From Bacillota bacterium (lineage in GTDB: Bacteria > Bacillota > Clostridia > DSM-8532), in assembly GCA_023415825.1 (NCBI GenBank), contig JAEZJF010000025.1, positions 62,001 through 126,000 of the forward strand: DNA of 64,000 bases. Direction: 5' to 3'. A model generated the notes under the pieces. It was not told the DNA's origin. It searched no databases and saw nothing but the letters and a program-made list of their open reading frames with translations. Position 1 is the first letter of the stretch. Each line of letters opens with the position of its first letter. Below are positions 16,877-26,191 of this stretch, piece by piece. The position numbers and the translations under genes were made by a program.

Positions 16877-18286
16877 TTAATTGGCTAGATTATAAAGCTC
16901 AAGAGCTTCGGCAATAGTTGCGTTTGCATCCTTAATAGCCTGGTCAATACTGTACTTGGGATCGTTGCAAACCTGCTCTACCGCAAGGAGATTAGCTTTA
17001 AGAACCTCGTTTGCAATAGGAAGATAAGGAGTCTTGGTATTGCTGTCCCCATTTTCCTGTGCATCGAGACAGTAAGTAGCTCTTGGGAAAACCTTCTCGA
17101 CAAAGGCTTTGTATGTATCAGTTTCGGCTGCGTTGCTGCTGACAGGTAGATATCCTGTGCTGGTAGACCAGTATGCAGCGTTTTCAGGTTCTGCCAACCA
17201 TTTAATAAAATCATAAGCACCTTGTTGGGATTCGGTTCTGCCATTGTTGCAGATGAAGCTGCCGGTGCCGCCTGCGGGTTGACCTGAAGACCTGCTGTTG
17301 TCTGAGCATCCAGGCATTGTTAGCATACCGATATCAACCTTGTCCCCACCGGCCTTCAAAATTCTGTTATGGAAAGAGATAACACCAACGAACATTGCCA
17401 ATTTACCGGTTGCGAACATAGGAACAACTTCAGCGTTGCAATCAGTTCCATAAGGAACACCATAACCCCCGGCATAAATTTTCTGGTAAGCATCCAACAT
17501 GCTGTAAAGTGCATCCTTTGTCGGGGATGTATCGTACAAGCAGGCGGTAGCCTTTCCATTGTATCCATTGCCGGCATCTACAGAATCAACACCTTCAACA
17601 GCCAAAGCTGCATTTACATAGTAGCCGTTTGGATGGAAAGCCACACCATATTCGCAATAGCCACCGTCTACCAGTTTTTTAGATATTTCGTAGACATCCT
17701 GCAATGATTTTATCTCTTTATAGGGATCAATGCCTGCAGCCTTAAAAATATCCATGTTTACGTAAACGCCGGCAAAACTGTTTCCGATAGGATATCCGAT
17801 TTGTTTACCCTCACCATCGCTGTAAGCTGATTTAAGGTGCGGGTACGTGGTGGAATAGTCCCATTTGTCCGCATCAATAAAATCCTGAAGAGGTTTTGTA
17901 AACTCGGAAGCTGCAAAGAAGCCGGTATGCTCAACGGCACCAGAAAACATGTCGGGAAGTTCTTTTTGAGTAGAAGCTTGAAGCTTAGCCATTAAATCGC
18001 TGGCGCCGCCTTGAAACTCAAACTTTACAACGTACTTGTCCTGAACATAGTTGTACTTTTGTATCATGGTAGCAAGGGTTTCCGCCATGGTACCACTAAA
18101 ATTGCTCCACCAAATAACCTCAATTGGTTCTTTTGATGCATTGGTGGGGGTTTCAGATGCTACCCCTGTACTTGTGGCTGAAGGAGTAGCGGTGGGCGAG
18201 CCAGCGGTATTTGCAGGTGCTCCGCAGCCAACCAGCAATACCAGAGCAAGCAATACAGCTAAGTAACTCTTGATTCTCTTCATCAT
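16877..18286 (-). CDS. ABC importer solute-binding lipoprotein (CUT1/UgpB-like)
   Basis: The 469-residue protein has a signal peptide and lipobox (LLVGC), a Thr/Ser/Ala-rich linker, then a family-1 solute-binding fold starting IEVIWWSNFSG. UgpB-like features include MIQKYN and a Trp-rich binding-cleft region. It is the third gene after two permeases. No ATPase gene is present, as is common for CUT1 systems that share a general MsmX-type ATPase. Substrates of this subfamily include oligosaccharides and glycerol 3-phosphate or its diesters. The phosphodiesterase and kinase genes nearby make a glycerol-like or phosphodiester ligand possible (inference). Confidence 0.88.
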   Translation of the reverse strand: MMKRIKSYLAVLLALVLLVGCGAPANTAGSPTATPSATSTGVASETPTNASKEPIEVIWWSNFSGTMAETLATMIQKYNYVQDKYVVKFEFQGGASDLMAKLQASTQKELPDMFSGAVEHTGFFAASEFTKPLQDFIDADKWDYSTTYPHLKSAYSDGEGKQIGYPIGNSFAGVYVNMDIFKAAGIDPYKEIKSLQDVYEISKKLVDGGYCEYGVAFHPNGYYVNAALAVEGVDSVDAGNGYNGKATACLYDTSPTKDALYSMLDAYQKIYAGGYGVPYGTDCNAEVVPMFATGKLAMFVGVISFHNRILKAGGDKVDIGMLTMPGCSDNSRSSGQPAGGTGSFICNNGRTESQQGAYDFIKWLAEPENAAYWSTSTGYLPVSSNAAETDTYKAFVEKVFPRATYCLDAQENGDSNTKTPYLPIANEVLKANLLAVEQVCNDPKYSIDQAIKDANATIAEALELYNLAN

Positions 18287-18385
18287 AGATTCTCTCCTTT
18301 TGTTTTTTATTATTTATACACTTTCAGTAAATATCTGTATTAGTCTGTTGCCTAACACAAAATATCCCTTCGGTGTAAAACATGA

Positions 18386-19222
18386 CTACCCTTTCAGGGC
18401 ACCGGCTGTCATACCCTTGACTATGTATTCCTGGCCAAAAATGAACACAATAGCAGCCGGTAAAATACATGTTGCCGCACCAGCAAGCAGGGGACCGAAC
18501 TCTAGCCTTTCCGAATGAACAAGCATTGCCATACCGATCTGAATGGTACGCATGTGGTCTTTATTCGTAACTAACAAGGGCCAAAAATATTGATTATAGA
18601 TATTGATGAACAGATAGATGCTTAAGGAAGCTACCGTAGGTATGGACAAGGGCATTGCAATTTTGAAAAGGAAGCCCATATCCCCGCAGCCGTCCAGTGT
18701 GGCCGCTTCTTTAAATTCCTTGGAAAGGGTCATATAATACTGCCGCATGAGAAAAATAGCAGTACCGGATATCAGAGATGGAAAAACCAATCCCAGATAG
18801 GTATCCGATAGTCCCCAGCTCTGAATCTGAACAAAGTTAGTAATAATAACGATGTCTGCCGGTATCATCATAGTGGCAATGATAAGAGTAAAAAACAAAT
18901 TTTTTAAAGGAAATTTAAAAAACGCAAAGGCATATGCCGCGAAGCTTGAAAATATGACCTGGCAAGCTATGGTTATAAAGCATACAATAAAGCTGTTTTT
19001 CATGTAGCTGAAAACCGCGACATTATTAAACACCCACTTGTAATGATCCAAAGTAGGATTTCGTGTGATCCACGTAGGCGGGAAAGCAGAGATTTCTGCC
19101 TCAGGCTGAAGACTAAACAATACACATATGATAATCGGCAATATAAAAACTAACCCAAGGATAATCTTAAATGCAAATGACACTGATGATTTAATGATTT
19201 TATCTGTTTTAGCATTAATCAT
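18386..19222 (-). CDS. CUT1 ABC importer permease (MalG/UgpE-like)
   Basis: The 278-residue protein has six membrane helices and the EAA loop (EAATLDGCGDMGFLFKIAMPL) that docks on the ATPase. It overlaps the upstream permease gene by 4 bases. AAAAGGTGG lies before the ATG. Confidence 0.9.
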   Translation of the reverse strand: MINAKTDKIIKSSVSFAFKIILGLVFILPIIICVLFSLQPEAEISAFPPTWITRNPTLDHYKWVFNNVAVFSYMKNSFIVCFITIACQVIFSSFAAYAFAFFKFPLKNLFFTLIIATMMIPADIVIITNFVQIQSWGLSDTYLGLVFPSLISGTAIFLMRQYYMTLSKEFKEAATLDGCGDMGFLFKIAMPLSIPTVASLSIYLFINIYNQYFWPLLVTNKDHMRTIQIGMAMLVHSERLEFGPLLAGAATCILPAAIVFIFGQEYIVKGMTAGALKG

Positions 19223-20130
19223 TGATAAAACACCACCTTTTTCTCAAAGAAGAACTGAGTACGTGTCGCAATCAATATGAGAAGGAAAAGAACCAACGAC
19301 TCTACACAAGCGGTTTCAAAGCGCCCGTTGACAATGGCCTTCTCATAGATCGAATAAATAAGCGTTTTGGTGGAGTTGGCAGGACCGCCGCCGGTTAAAA
19401 GTCTAATCTGTGCAAAAGCTTTAAATGAGCTGGTAATGTTGAGGAATACCACAAAAAAGATCTGCGGCGATGCAATGGGTAAAATGATTTTGAATATTTT
19501 TCTTAGGGGACCTGCACCGTCAATAATGGCACTTTCAAGAAGCTCCTCGGGAACGTTTCTAAAGCCGACCAGCAGGAATATAAAACTCGCGCCAACATGC
19601 ATCCAAACCGTAACCATGGCCGTAGACTGTAGCGCTACCGCTGCGTCACGGGTCCAGGTATAGTTTGTTCCCAGTAAAAGGTTTAAAAGGCCGTTGTCCC
19701 TTCTAAAAATGAACATCCAAATGGCGGCGGCAGGAGATGACGCAATAGCCATGGGGAGTGCAAACAAGATCTGATATATTTTCGAGCCCTTTACTTTGTT
19801 CATGGAGAGTAATGCAAAGATCATGGCGATTAAAAAGGTGAATACCACATTTATGGCAGCAAATCTAAGCGTTGTTCCAACTACCTGCCAGAATGAGTCC
19901 TTGAGCAGCACTCTCTTCCAAATATCCAGCCCCACCCACTTTGAAAAAGCTCCACTCTTATCTGTTACTGAGAACGATAGAAGAATAGTTTTTATAAAAG
20001 GATAATATGTAAAAAGTGCAAAAAGAATAAGGGTTGGCAGTAAAAGCAAATACGGAGTTGGTTTAACTTTATTAAAATTATATCCTCCGATTTTCTTGAC
20101 TGTCTTGGTTTTTCTACAAATCACTTTCAA
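19219..20130 (-). CDS. CUT1 ABC importer permease (MalF/UgpA-like)
   Basis: The 303-residue protein has six predicted helices and an EAA-type loop (ESAIIDGAGPLRKIFKIILP). It is the first gene of the importer operon. The start is a UUG at 20130 or a GUG at 20124, both behind AAAGG, and neither is decisive. The promoter and operators lie in 20160-20290. Confidence 0.9.
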   Translation of the reverse strand: MKVICRKTKTVKKIGGYNFNKVKPTPYLLLLPTLILFALFTYYPFIKTILLSFSVTDKSGAFSKWVGLDIWKRVLLKDSFWQVVGTTLRFAAINVVFTFLIAMIFALLSMNKVKGSKIYQILFALPMAIASSPAAAIWMFIFRRDNGLLNLLLGTNYTWTRDAAVALQSTAMVTVWMHVGASFIFLLVGFRNVPEELLESAIIDGAGPLRKIFKIILPIASPQIFFVVFLNITSSFKAFAQIRLLTGGGPANSTKTLIYSIYEKAIVNGRFETACVESLVLFLLILIATRTQFFFEKKVVFYQ

Positions 20131-20168
20131 TCAACCTTTCTTATTTTGGTATAATCGAGAATTTGTTA

Positions 20169-20180
20169 TTGTAATTACAA
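20169..20180. promoter_or_regulatory. LacI-type operator (importer side)
   Basis: TTGTAATTACAA is a perfect 12-bp palindrome with the TGTAATTACA core found also at 20276, 29487 and 29620. It lies about 45 bases downstream of the importer -10 box. Confidence 0.65.
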
Positions 20181-20225
20181 GACCAATTTGATATAATTTA
20201 GAAATGCAGTTTGTTTATATTGTAT

Positions 20226-20255
20226 ATATTACATGAATTTATGCTTGCTTGTCAA
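20226..20255 (-). promoter_or_regulatory. Promoter of the ABC importer operon
   Basis: On the minus strand TTGACA (20255-20250) and TAATAT (20231-20226) are 18 bases apart. The promoter is bracketed by two identical-core operators, 20276-20289 upstream and 20169-20180 downstream. Confidence 0.6.
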
Positions 20256-20275
20256 CAGTTTATTGTATAATATTT

Positions 20276-20289
20276 AATGTAATTACATT
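20276..20289. promoter_or_regulatory. LacI-type operator (central)
   Basis: AATGTAATTACATT is a perfect 14-bp palindrome in the divergent region. A third, degenerate relative (TGTAATCAATTGACA, 20335-20349) lies just before the regulator gene's promoter. Together they suggest control of both directions. Confidence 0.65.
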
Positions 20290-20360
20290 TGGAATTTGTG
20301 TTAGTATTGCTTTAGAAGCTTTACTTTTGTAAATGTAATCAATTGACATACTTTCAACAT

Positions 20361-20389
20361 TTGACAAGCCATACTTTCCATTTTATACT
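20361..20389 (+). promoter_or_regulatory. Promoter of the LacI-family regulator gene
   Basis: TTGACA (20361-20366) and TATACT (20384-20389) are separated by 17 bases, well placed for the gene starting at 20553. The leader of about 155 bases holds no further structure I can identify. Confidence 0.6.
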
Positions 20390-20552
20390 ATATGGTATGT
20401 AATATTTCAGTGATATTTAACGTAATATCATAAAAAGCATTATTGAGCAGGACCCAGTCCATTGTAAAAGGAATACTGGATTTAAAAAATATCATATGCG
20501 ATGATCTTTAAATTTTTGTGCCCTAAGCACTGTGAAAGGATTGTAATTTCAT

Positions 20553-21560
20553 ATGGGAAAAACACTTTCTGATATTGCCAAGCAAATAGGAGTATCTACC
20601 GCTACCATATCCCGTGTCATTAACAATGAAAGCCATATTACGCCTGAGACCCGCCAATTGGTGGAAGAAGCCCTTAAAGCCAACAATTACAAGCGCAGGC
20701 CAAGACGTAAATCTGTAGCCAGCAAAAATGCAAACACTGTGCTGATCATTGCCGGTCAAATAACCAACCCCATTACCGTAGCTTACATAGATGGTATCCA
20801 AGAGGCTCTCCAGCCCCATGAGAAACGAATTTTTATCTCATTGACCGATTATTCAGAAACCACAGAAATAGATTATCTGAAGTATGCAAGAGACAACGGA
20901 TTCGCGGGCATCTTTCTGCTTAACGTCATGGAGTGTGATGAGCTGATTCGTCTGCTTGGTACGATCAATGTTCCCGTTATTCTGGTTAACCGCAACCTTC
21001 GCTCCATGGATATTGATATTGTGATGGTGGACAATTATCGTTATGGTTATATGGCCACACAGTATTTGATTCAGCATGGACACAAAAATATTGCTCATTT
21101 GGCGGGACCTAAGAGCTCAATAACTTGCTACAACAGAACCCGGGGCTATATTGATGCCATGGAATTGGCAGGGTTACCCATTTCCTCTTCAAGCATTTTT
21201 TACGGTGATCGTCATTACAAAAGTGGCTATGAGTTTGGAAAAGTCATTTCGGCCATGGACGAAAAGGATCGTTTTACCGGAGTTTTCTGCACAACTGGCC
21301 TTATGGCTACAGGCATGATCGACGCCCTTTGCAGTAAAGGTATACGTATACCTGAGGATATTAGTGTGATTTGCAATGATGACCCCGGAAAGACCATCAG
21401 CCAGGAAGTAGAGATAACAACCGTCGAGAACGATCCGCATGTTATGGGTGTTGCAGCCGCTGAGCTTTTTCTGGAGCGTTTAAAAGCACCTAAAAAGCCT
21501 CCAAAAAGGATTATCTATCCTCCTGAACTAACTGAGCGCAATAGTGTCCGTTCTCTTTGA
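20553..21560 (+). CDS. LacI-family transcriptional regulator
   Basis: The 335-residue protein begins with a LacI helix-turn-helix (TLSDIAKQIGVSTATISRVI, hinge ALKANNYKRRPR) followed by a periplasmic-binding-protein-like effector domain. It is divergent from the ABC importer. The TGTAATTACA sites in its own upstream region and before the dehydrogenase operon are its most likely targets. The effector is presumably the imported compound or a breakdown product (inference). Confidence 0.9.
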   Translation: MGKTLSDIAKQIGVSTATISRVINNESHITPETRQLVEEALKANNYKRRPRRKSVASKNANTVLIIAGQITNPITVAYIDGIQEALQPHEKRIFISLTDYSETTEIDYLKYARDNGFAGIFLLNVMECDELIRLLGTINVPVILVNRNLRSMDIDIVMVDNYRYGYMATQYLIQHGHKNIAHLAGPKSSITCYNRTRGYIDAMELAGLPISSSSIFYGDRHYKSGYEFGKVISAMDEKDRFTGVFCTTGLMATGMIDALCSKGIRIPEDISVICNDDPGKTISQEVEITTVENDPHVMGVAAAELFLERLKAPKKPPKRIIYPPELTERNSVRSL

Positions 21561-21581
21561 TGCCGCCATATTATCCTTTAC

Positions 21582-21619
21582 GAGCCTTTCCTTTATATGA
21601 AGTGAAAAGGCTCTTTTTT
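21582..21619 (+). terminator. Terminator of the LacI-family gene
   Basis: GAGCCTTT (21582-21589) pairs with AAAGGCTC (21606-21613) and is followed by TTTTTTA on the plus strand. It lies between the regulator stop and the convergent SDR gene. Confidence 0.7.
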
Positions 21620-21685
21620 ATTTTAAAAGGCATCAATCATTACCACGCCCTCTGCAATACCCAAAACAGCAAGGATATCGACCAC

Positions 21686-22444
21686 CTATTTCATATATAG
21701 GCCACCGTTTACCTGCATGGTATCTCCAGTCACATAGGCTGACAGATCACTGGCATAAAACACAACGGCATTACCTATATCTTCAGGATCAGCAAAACGG
21801 CCAAGAGGTATGGTCAGCTTCGGATCATCCTTCGGATCGGTCAGCCAACTAAGACCTTCTGCCATTTTTGTTAATGTTCTGCCGGGGCAAACCGTATTGG
21901 AGGTAATATTGTATTTACCAAAATTAAGAGCAAAGGATTTCGATAAATTAATAACACCTGCTTTTGCAGCTGAATAGCTTGCAGATGAACCCCTTCCGCC
22001 TCTTTCACCCGCCATTGAAGAAATATGGACGAGTTTTCCGTAATTTTGCTCTTTCATTATTTCTAGAACAGCCTGAGTGCAAAAGAAAACGCTTTTCAGG
22101 TCGATACTCTGCATTCTGTCCCATTGAGCCTCAGTTATGCTTTCAATGGCAGCAGCCTCGGTTATGCCGGCATTGTTAACCCAGATATCTATCCTTCCAA
22201 ACATCTCCTTCATTTCAGCAATCTTGCCCCGTATGGCTCCAAAGTCTGAAACATCGAACTGGATAGCCCTGGCCTTGGACCCTGATACGCAAAGCTCATC
22301 AGCCACCTTCTGAGCGCTTTCCAGCATAATGTCGTTTACAATCACTGCTGCTCCGTGCTCAGCTAACTTTCTTACTATGGCCTCCCCTATTCCGCGTCCC
22401 GAACCGGTTACTACAGCGACTTTTCCATCTAGTAATTTGCTCAT
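21686..22444 (-). CDS. Short-chain dehydrogenase/reductase
   Basis: The 252-residue classical SDR has the cofactor motif TGSGRGIG, NNAG, catalytic Ser in HISSMAGERG and YSAAK (Tyr-x-x-x-Lys). Its end (GDTMQVNGGLYMK) is that of FabG-like polyol or ketone reductases. It is the last gene of the leftward operon beginning with the E1 alpha subunit. It probably interconverts a polyol and ketose or an acyloin and diketone within that pathway (inference). Confidence 0.88.
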   Translation of the reverse strand: MSKLLDGKVAVVTGSGRGIGEAIVRKLAEHGAAVIVNDIMLESAQKVADELCVSGSKARAIQFDVSDFGAIRGKIAEMKEMFGRIDIWVNNAGITEAAAIESITEAQWDRMQSIDLKSVFFCTQAVLEIMKEQNYGKLVHISSMAGERGGRGSSASYSAAKAGVINLSKSFALNFGKYNITSNTVCPGRTLTKMAEGLSWLTDPKDDPKLTIPLGRFADPEDIGNAVVFYASDLSAYVTGDTMQVNGGLYMK

Positions 22445-22490
22445 GATTATTTACACCCCTAATTTCTATCTTGCAGAAGGCAAGATTTTT

Positions 22491-23975
22491 CTAATGGCCG
22501 AGGGATAGCTTGATAGCCTGATCCCAGCCCGCCAGCTTCTTGTTTCGGATCTGCTCCGACATTCGGGGCAGATATTCCTTATATTGTAAATGGTCGTTTA
22601 AGCTTTGTCTGTCATAAACCCCTAGAGCTAAACCGGCAATGTAAGCCGCACCCAGGCAAGTCATCTCCTCATTATAAGGCTTTTGCAGGGGACATTCCAG
22701 AATATCACTTTGGAATTGCATGAGGTAGTCGTTCTTGGTGGGTCCTCCTCCAACACGCATAACGGAAATCTCTGTATTGGCATCGTCCTTCATTGCGTTT
22801 ACTACATCTGCGATTTGTAAAGCGATACTTTCCAGTGCCGCCCTTACCAGTTCGGCTTTACCCGTTGTTCTCGACATACCGCAGAAGACTGCCTTTGCCT
22901 CATTGCTCCAATGTGGCGCTCCGATACCGGTAAACGCAGGCACTAAATAGGTGGTGTCGGCAGGATTCGCTTCTTTTGAAAGAGCATCCGTTTCATTTGG
23001 AGCGAAAATAAGCTTTAAATCATTGATAAGCCATGAAATGACGGCACCCGAATAATTGATGACGCCATCAAATGCGTACCTCACTTCACCGTTTGTTTTC
23101 CAGGCAATGGAGGTCAGCACACCTTTTTTCGAAAGAATTGGACGATCCCCCAAATTCATCATGACACAGGAGCCTGTACCATAGCCCGTCATACACATGC
23201 CTGATTCAAAGCATCCGTGAGCAAAGAGCGCCGCATGAGAATCACCAATGGCTGCGTGTATGGGAAGCGGTCTGTCAAAAAGTCCATTAAAATCAGTTTC
23301 TCCAAAAAGTGCATCTGAATCGCAGATTTCAGGAAGACAGTTCATGGGGATGTGAAAAATGTCGCAAGTCTTCTCATCCCATTGTATCTTCTTCAAGTTG
23401 AGCAGTTGCATTCTGGACGCATTGGAGCAATCGGTTTTGTGATGCTTCCCACCCGTCAGATTGTAAATGACCCAGGAGTCCATGGTACCACAGCACAGCT
23501 CCCCCTTATTTGCCCGTTCTAAGGCTCCTGGAACATTTTCCAGTATCCATGCTATTTTAGGACCGGAGAAAAAAGGTGACAGACGAAGCCCCGTCGTCTT
23601 ACTTATGTACTCAGCACGCCCTTCTCTCTCTATACGGTTGCAGATATCCGCCGCCCGATTGCATTGCCATACTATCGCGTTATATATGGGTTTTCCAGTT
23701 ATCCTATCCCAGACAGCCACTGTTTCTCGCTGATTGGCAATTCCAACACCCACAATTCTGCTTTTGGCTATTTGATTGTTTTCAACCAAAAGTCGAACTG
23801 CCATAAAAAGGTTGCTTATGATCTCCTCCCCATCATGCTCTACCCAGCCCTTGTCATTCACAATCTGCCGATGAGGAACAACTTCACTGGCTGCAACATG
23901 GCCCTCGTTATCGATGAGCATCGCCTTGGTTCCTTGTGTACTCTGGTCTATGGCAATGATATACACCGTATCCAT
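22491..23975 (-). CDS. FGGY-family carbohydrate kinase, glycerol-kinase-like
   Basis: From the ATG at 23975 (6 bases after AAGGAGG) the product has about 494 residues. It has the FGGY nucleotide signatures (DQSTQGTKAML, YGTGSCVMM, GGGPTKNDYLMQ) and the glycerol-kinase NQRET block. Two positions that contact glycerol in GlpK differ. The GDQQAAL block is GDSHAAL, and the PYFSG tyrosine is phenylalanine (PFFSG). The substrate is therefore probably not glycerol itself but another small polyol or ketose. It follows the phosphatase gene in the dehydrogenase operon. Confidence 0.85.
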   Translation of the reverse strand: MDTVYIIAIDQSTQGTKAMLIDNEGHVAASEVVPHRQIVNDKGWVEHDGEEIISNLFMAVRLLVENNQIAKSRIVGVGIANQRETVAVWDRITGKPIYNAIVWQCNRAADICNRIEREGRAEYISKTTGLRLSPFFSGPKIAWILENVPGALERANKGELCCGTMDSWVIYNLTGGKHHKTDCSNASRMQLLNLKKIQWDEKTCDIFHIPMNCLPEICDSDALFGETDFNGLFDRPLPIHAAIGDSHAALFAHGCFESGMCMTGYGTGSCVMMNLGDRPILSKKGVLTSIAWKTNGEVRYAFDGVINYSGAVISWLINDLKLIFAPNETDALSKEANPADTTYLVPAFTGIGAPHWSNEAKAVFCGMSRTTGKAELVRAALESIALQIADVVNAMKDDANTEISVMRVGGGPTKNDYLMQFQSDILECPLQKPYNEEMTCLGAAYIAGLALGVYDRQSLNDHLQYKEYLPRMSEQIRNKKLAGWDQAIKLSLGH

Positions 23976-24007
23976 CATCCGCCTCCTTACACTAAACGAC
24001 GTTTTAA

Positions 24008-24748
24008 TCAAGCATTTTGTAAAGCTATGAGCTGTGGATAATGATGCCTGCCTTCAACAACAGACACATCATAAGCCACATTGTAGGTTTTCTGCTTAAA
24101 TCCTGCAATGCGAACATACTCATTTTTTAGCTCAGCAATCAGGTGACTGTCATCCCCCCATTTTATAATTTCAAAATCACCATTCTCCCATACGTCCATC
24201 GTCGTGACAGAGGTATTCTCCAGCCTGTTCATGTTCCAAACCTCAGAAATAGGGATATTGAGCAGCTTGCCCATGATAAGCTGAATGGTCAGCATATGAC
24301 TGACAATGGCAACAGTACCCCCCTTCTCTCTTTTGACAATGTCGATAAAGGCTGCAATGGCACGATCCTGAACCTGCTTGAAGGTCTCGCCATCTTGCAT
24401 CGCAAGCTTATCCGGCTCATACTGCCACAGCTTGAGCTGACCAGGCCAGCGTGCCTCTATTTCTTGCCCATTGAGTCCCTCCCACTGTCCACAATTAATC
24501 TCACACAATCCCGGAACCTTTACAATTTCTATAGCCCGATCACATTGTACTTGTTCAGCAGTTTGCATTGTTCTCAGATAGGGGCTTGCGTAGATTCGGT
24601 CAAAATCAATTTTCGACATTGGCTTTCGCAGGCACTTGGCCTGACTAAGACCTCTTTCATTTAAGGGAATATCTGTACAGCCCTGAAATCGATGCAGGAC
24701 ATTGTTCTCTGTCTCTCCATGGCGGACAATATATACGCGTGTTTGCAT
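24008..24748 (-). CDS. Histidine phosphatase family protein
   Basis: The ATG at 24748 is preferred to 24763 because AGGAGAG lies 5 bases before it. The protein opens with the branch-1 histidine phosphatase motif RHGETENN and has the second His in VSHMLT. These enzymes dephosphorylate small sugar phosphates or act as mutases. Its place between the E3 and kinase genes suggests it removes phosphate from an intermediate or a dead-end product of the same pathway (inference). Confidence 0.88.
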   Translation of the reverse strand: MQTRVYIVRHGETENNVLHRFQGCTDIPLNERGLSQAKCLRKPMSKIDFDRIYASPYLRTMQTAEQVQCDRAIEIVKVPGLCEINCGQWEGLNGQEIEARWPGQLKLWQYEPDKLAMQDGETFKQVQDRAIAAFIDIVKREKGGTVAIVSHMLTIQLIMGKLLNIPISEVWNMNRLENTSVTTMDVWENGDFEIIKWGDDSHLIAELKNEYVRIAGFKQKTYNVAYDVSVVEGRHHYPQLIALQNA

Positions 24749-24805
24749 ATTTTCTCTCCTCATTCTCTATGAAGTCAGCTGGTTGAATTCATTTAGCCTT
24801 TAAGC

Positions 24806-26179
24806 TTACACTTTATGAATGGCTTTCTTAAATGCATCCATCGCAGCCTCACGAATCATTTCTGATAAGGAAGGATGTGCCACGATGAGGTCTTCCCATT
24901 CCGATAGAGTCATTTTTTTAGAAACAGCCAAGGTTGCAAAAGAAATCAATTCAGATGCATTTTCACCTACGATCTGAATACCGACGGTTTCTTGACTGTT
25001 CTTATCCATAATGGCATATACCGTACCGGATGCGCCTTCTGCCAATGCCATTCCGTTACCTTCATAGCTGAAGGAGCCTATAACCGTATCAATCCCCTTG
25101 CTTTTTGCCTGATCAGTAGTCATACCAACTGCCGCAAAACAAGGCATTGAATAAACGCATCTGGGTACACTGCTATAATCCACTTCTTTTTTATGACCAA
25201 GGATATTGGCAACAGCAGTTTCACCCTCAGCATAGGCTACATGGGCAAGCTGATAACCACCTGCCGCATCGCCGATAGCATAAACATGATCCAAATTGGT
25301 CCGCATATGTACGTCGACCTGAATAAAACCTTTTGCCGTCAGATTGAGACCAAGTGCCTTTGCATCTATACCAGACAGGCTTGCTTTTCTGCCGATGGCC
25401 ATGAGCACGACATCAGCGGCCTCTTCAAAGCGTTGGCCAGCCTTGCTGTAGGAAACGGAAAAAATACCGGCGTTTTTCTCAATGCCTTCTACTTTACTGC
25501 CAGTCAGTATTTTCAAACCACGCTTTTTAAGCACCGAAGTTAGATAACGGGCAGCCTCCTTTTGCTCATTGGGCAACAGTGAATCCATCATCTCGACCAC
25601 TGTGACTTCTGTTCCAAAAGATGCATACGCACTTGCAATTTCCAGGCCGATAACGCCGCCTCCTATCACAAGCATTCTTGTAGGCAGCTTTTCAATACTC
25701 AAAGCACCCGTGCTGTCAATGGCATGCTCCGAGCCCGGAAACGGAATGATAATGGGCGAGGAGCCTGTAGCGATGATGGCATTATCCGCCTCATACTCCT
25801 TCCCGTTGCAAATTGCTTTGCAGCCGCTCTTCAACTGAGTTTCTCCCTTAACAACGGTAACACCATTAGCCTTAAGCAGAGAGGATACGCCGTTCACTAA
25901 TTTGCCGACAACTTCAGCCTTTCCTGTCTGTATCTTCTTAAAACTGAAGTAACCTGCTTCTTTAAACAGTCCATTGGCTGTCAACTGTCTGATGTTTTCT
26001 ATCTTTGATGCCTTATCCAGAAGATACTTGGTAGGAATGCAGCCAACATTAAGGCAAGTCCCCCCAAGCTTTTCTTTTTCGAAGAGTACAACCTTCAGCC
26101 CGTTTTTGGAAGCTGCTATAGCACTGGAGTATCCACCGGGGCCACCGCCAAATACCATTAAGTCAAAATGTTCAGCCAT
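24806..26179 (-). CDS. Dihydrolipoyl dehydrogenase (E3)
   Basis: The 457-residue flavoprotein has the FAD-binding GGGPGGY, redox-active disulfide Cys42/Cys47 in GTCLNVGCIPTK, the NAD motif GGGVIGLE, AIGDAAGG, and the C-terminal catalytic His-Glu pair (AHPSLSEMIREA). It reoxidises the lipoyl arm of E2. It lies 12 bases after E2 in the E1-E2-E3 operon. Confidence 0.93.
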   Translation of the reverse strand: MAEHFDLMVFGGGPGGYSSAIAASKNGLKVVLFEKEKLGGTCLNVGCIPTKYLLDKASKIENIRQLTANGLFKEAGYFSFKKIQTGKAEVVGKLVNGVSSLLKANGVTVVKGETQLKSGCKAICNGKEYEADNAIIATGSSPIIIPFPGSEHAIDSTGALSIEKLPTRMLVIGGGVIGLEIASAYASFGTEVTVVEMMDSLLPNEQKEAARYLTSVLKKRGLKILTGSKVEGIEKNAGIFSVSYSKAGQRFEEAADVVLMAIGRKASLSGIDAKALGLNLTAKGFIQVDVHMRTNLDHVYAIGDAAGGYQLAHVAYAEGETAVANILGHKKEVDYSSVPRCVYSMPCFAAVGMTTDQAKSKGIDTVIGSFSYEGNGMALAEGASGTVYAIMDKNSQETVGIQIVGENASELISFATLAVSKKMTLSEWEDLIVAHPSLSEMIREAAMDAFKKAIHKV

Positions 26180-26191
26180 AGTTTCCTCCCA

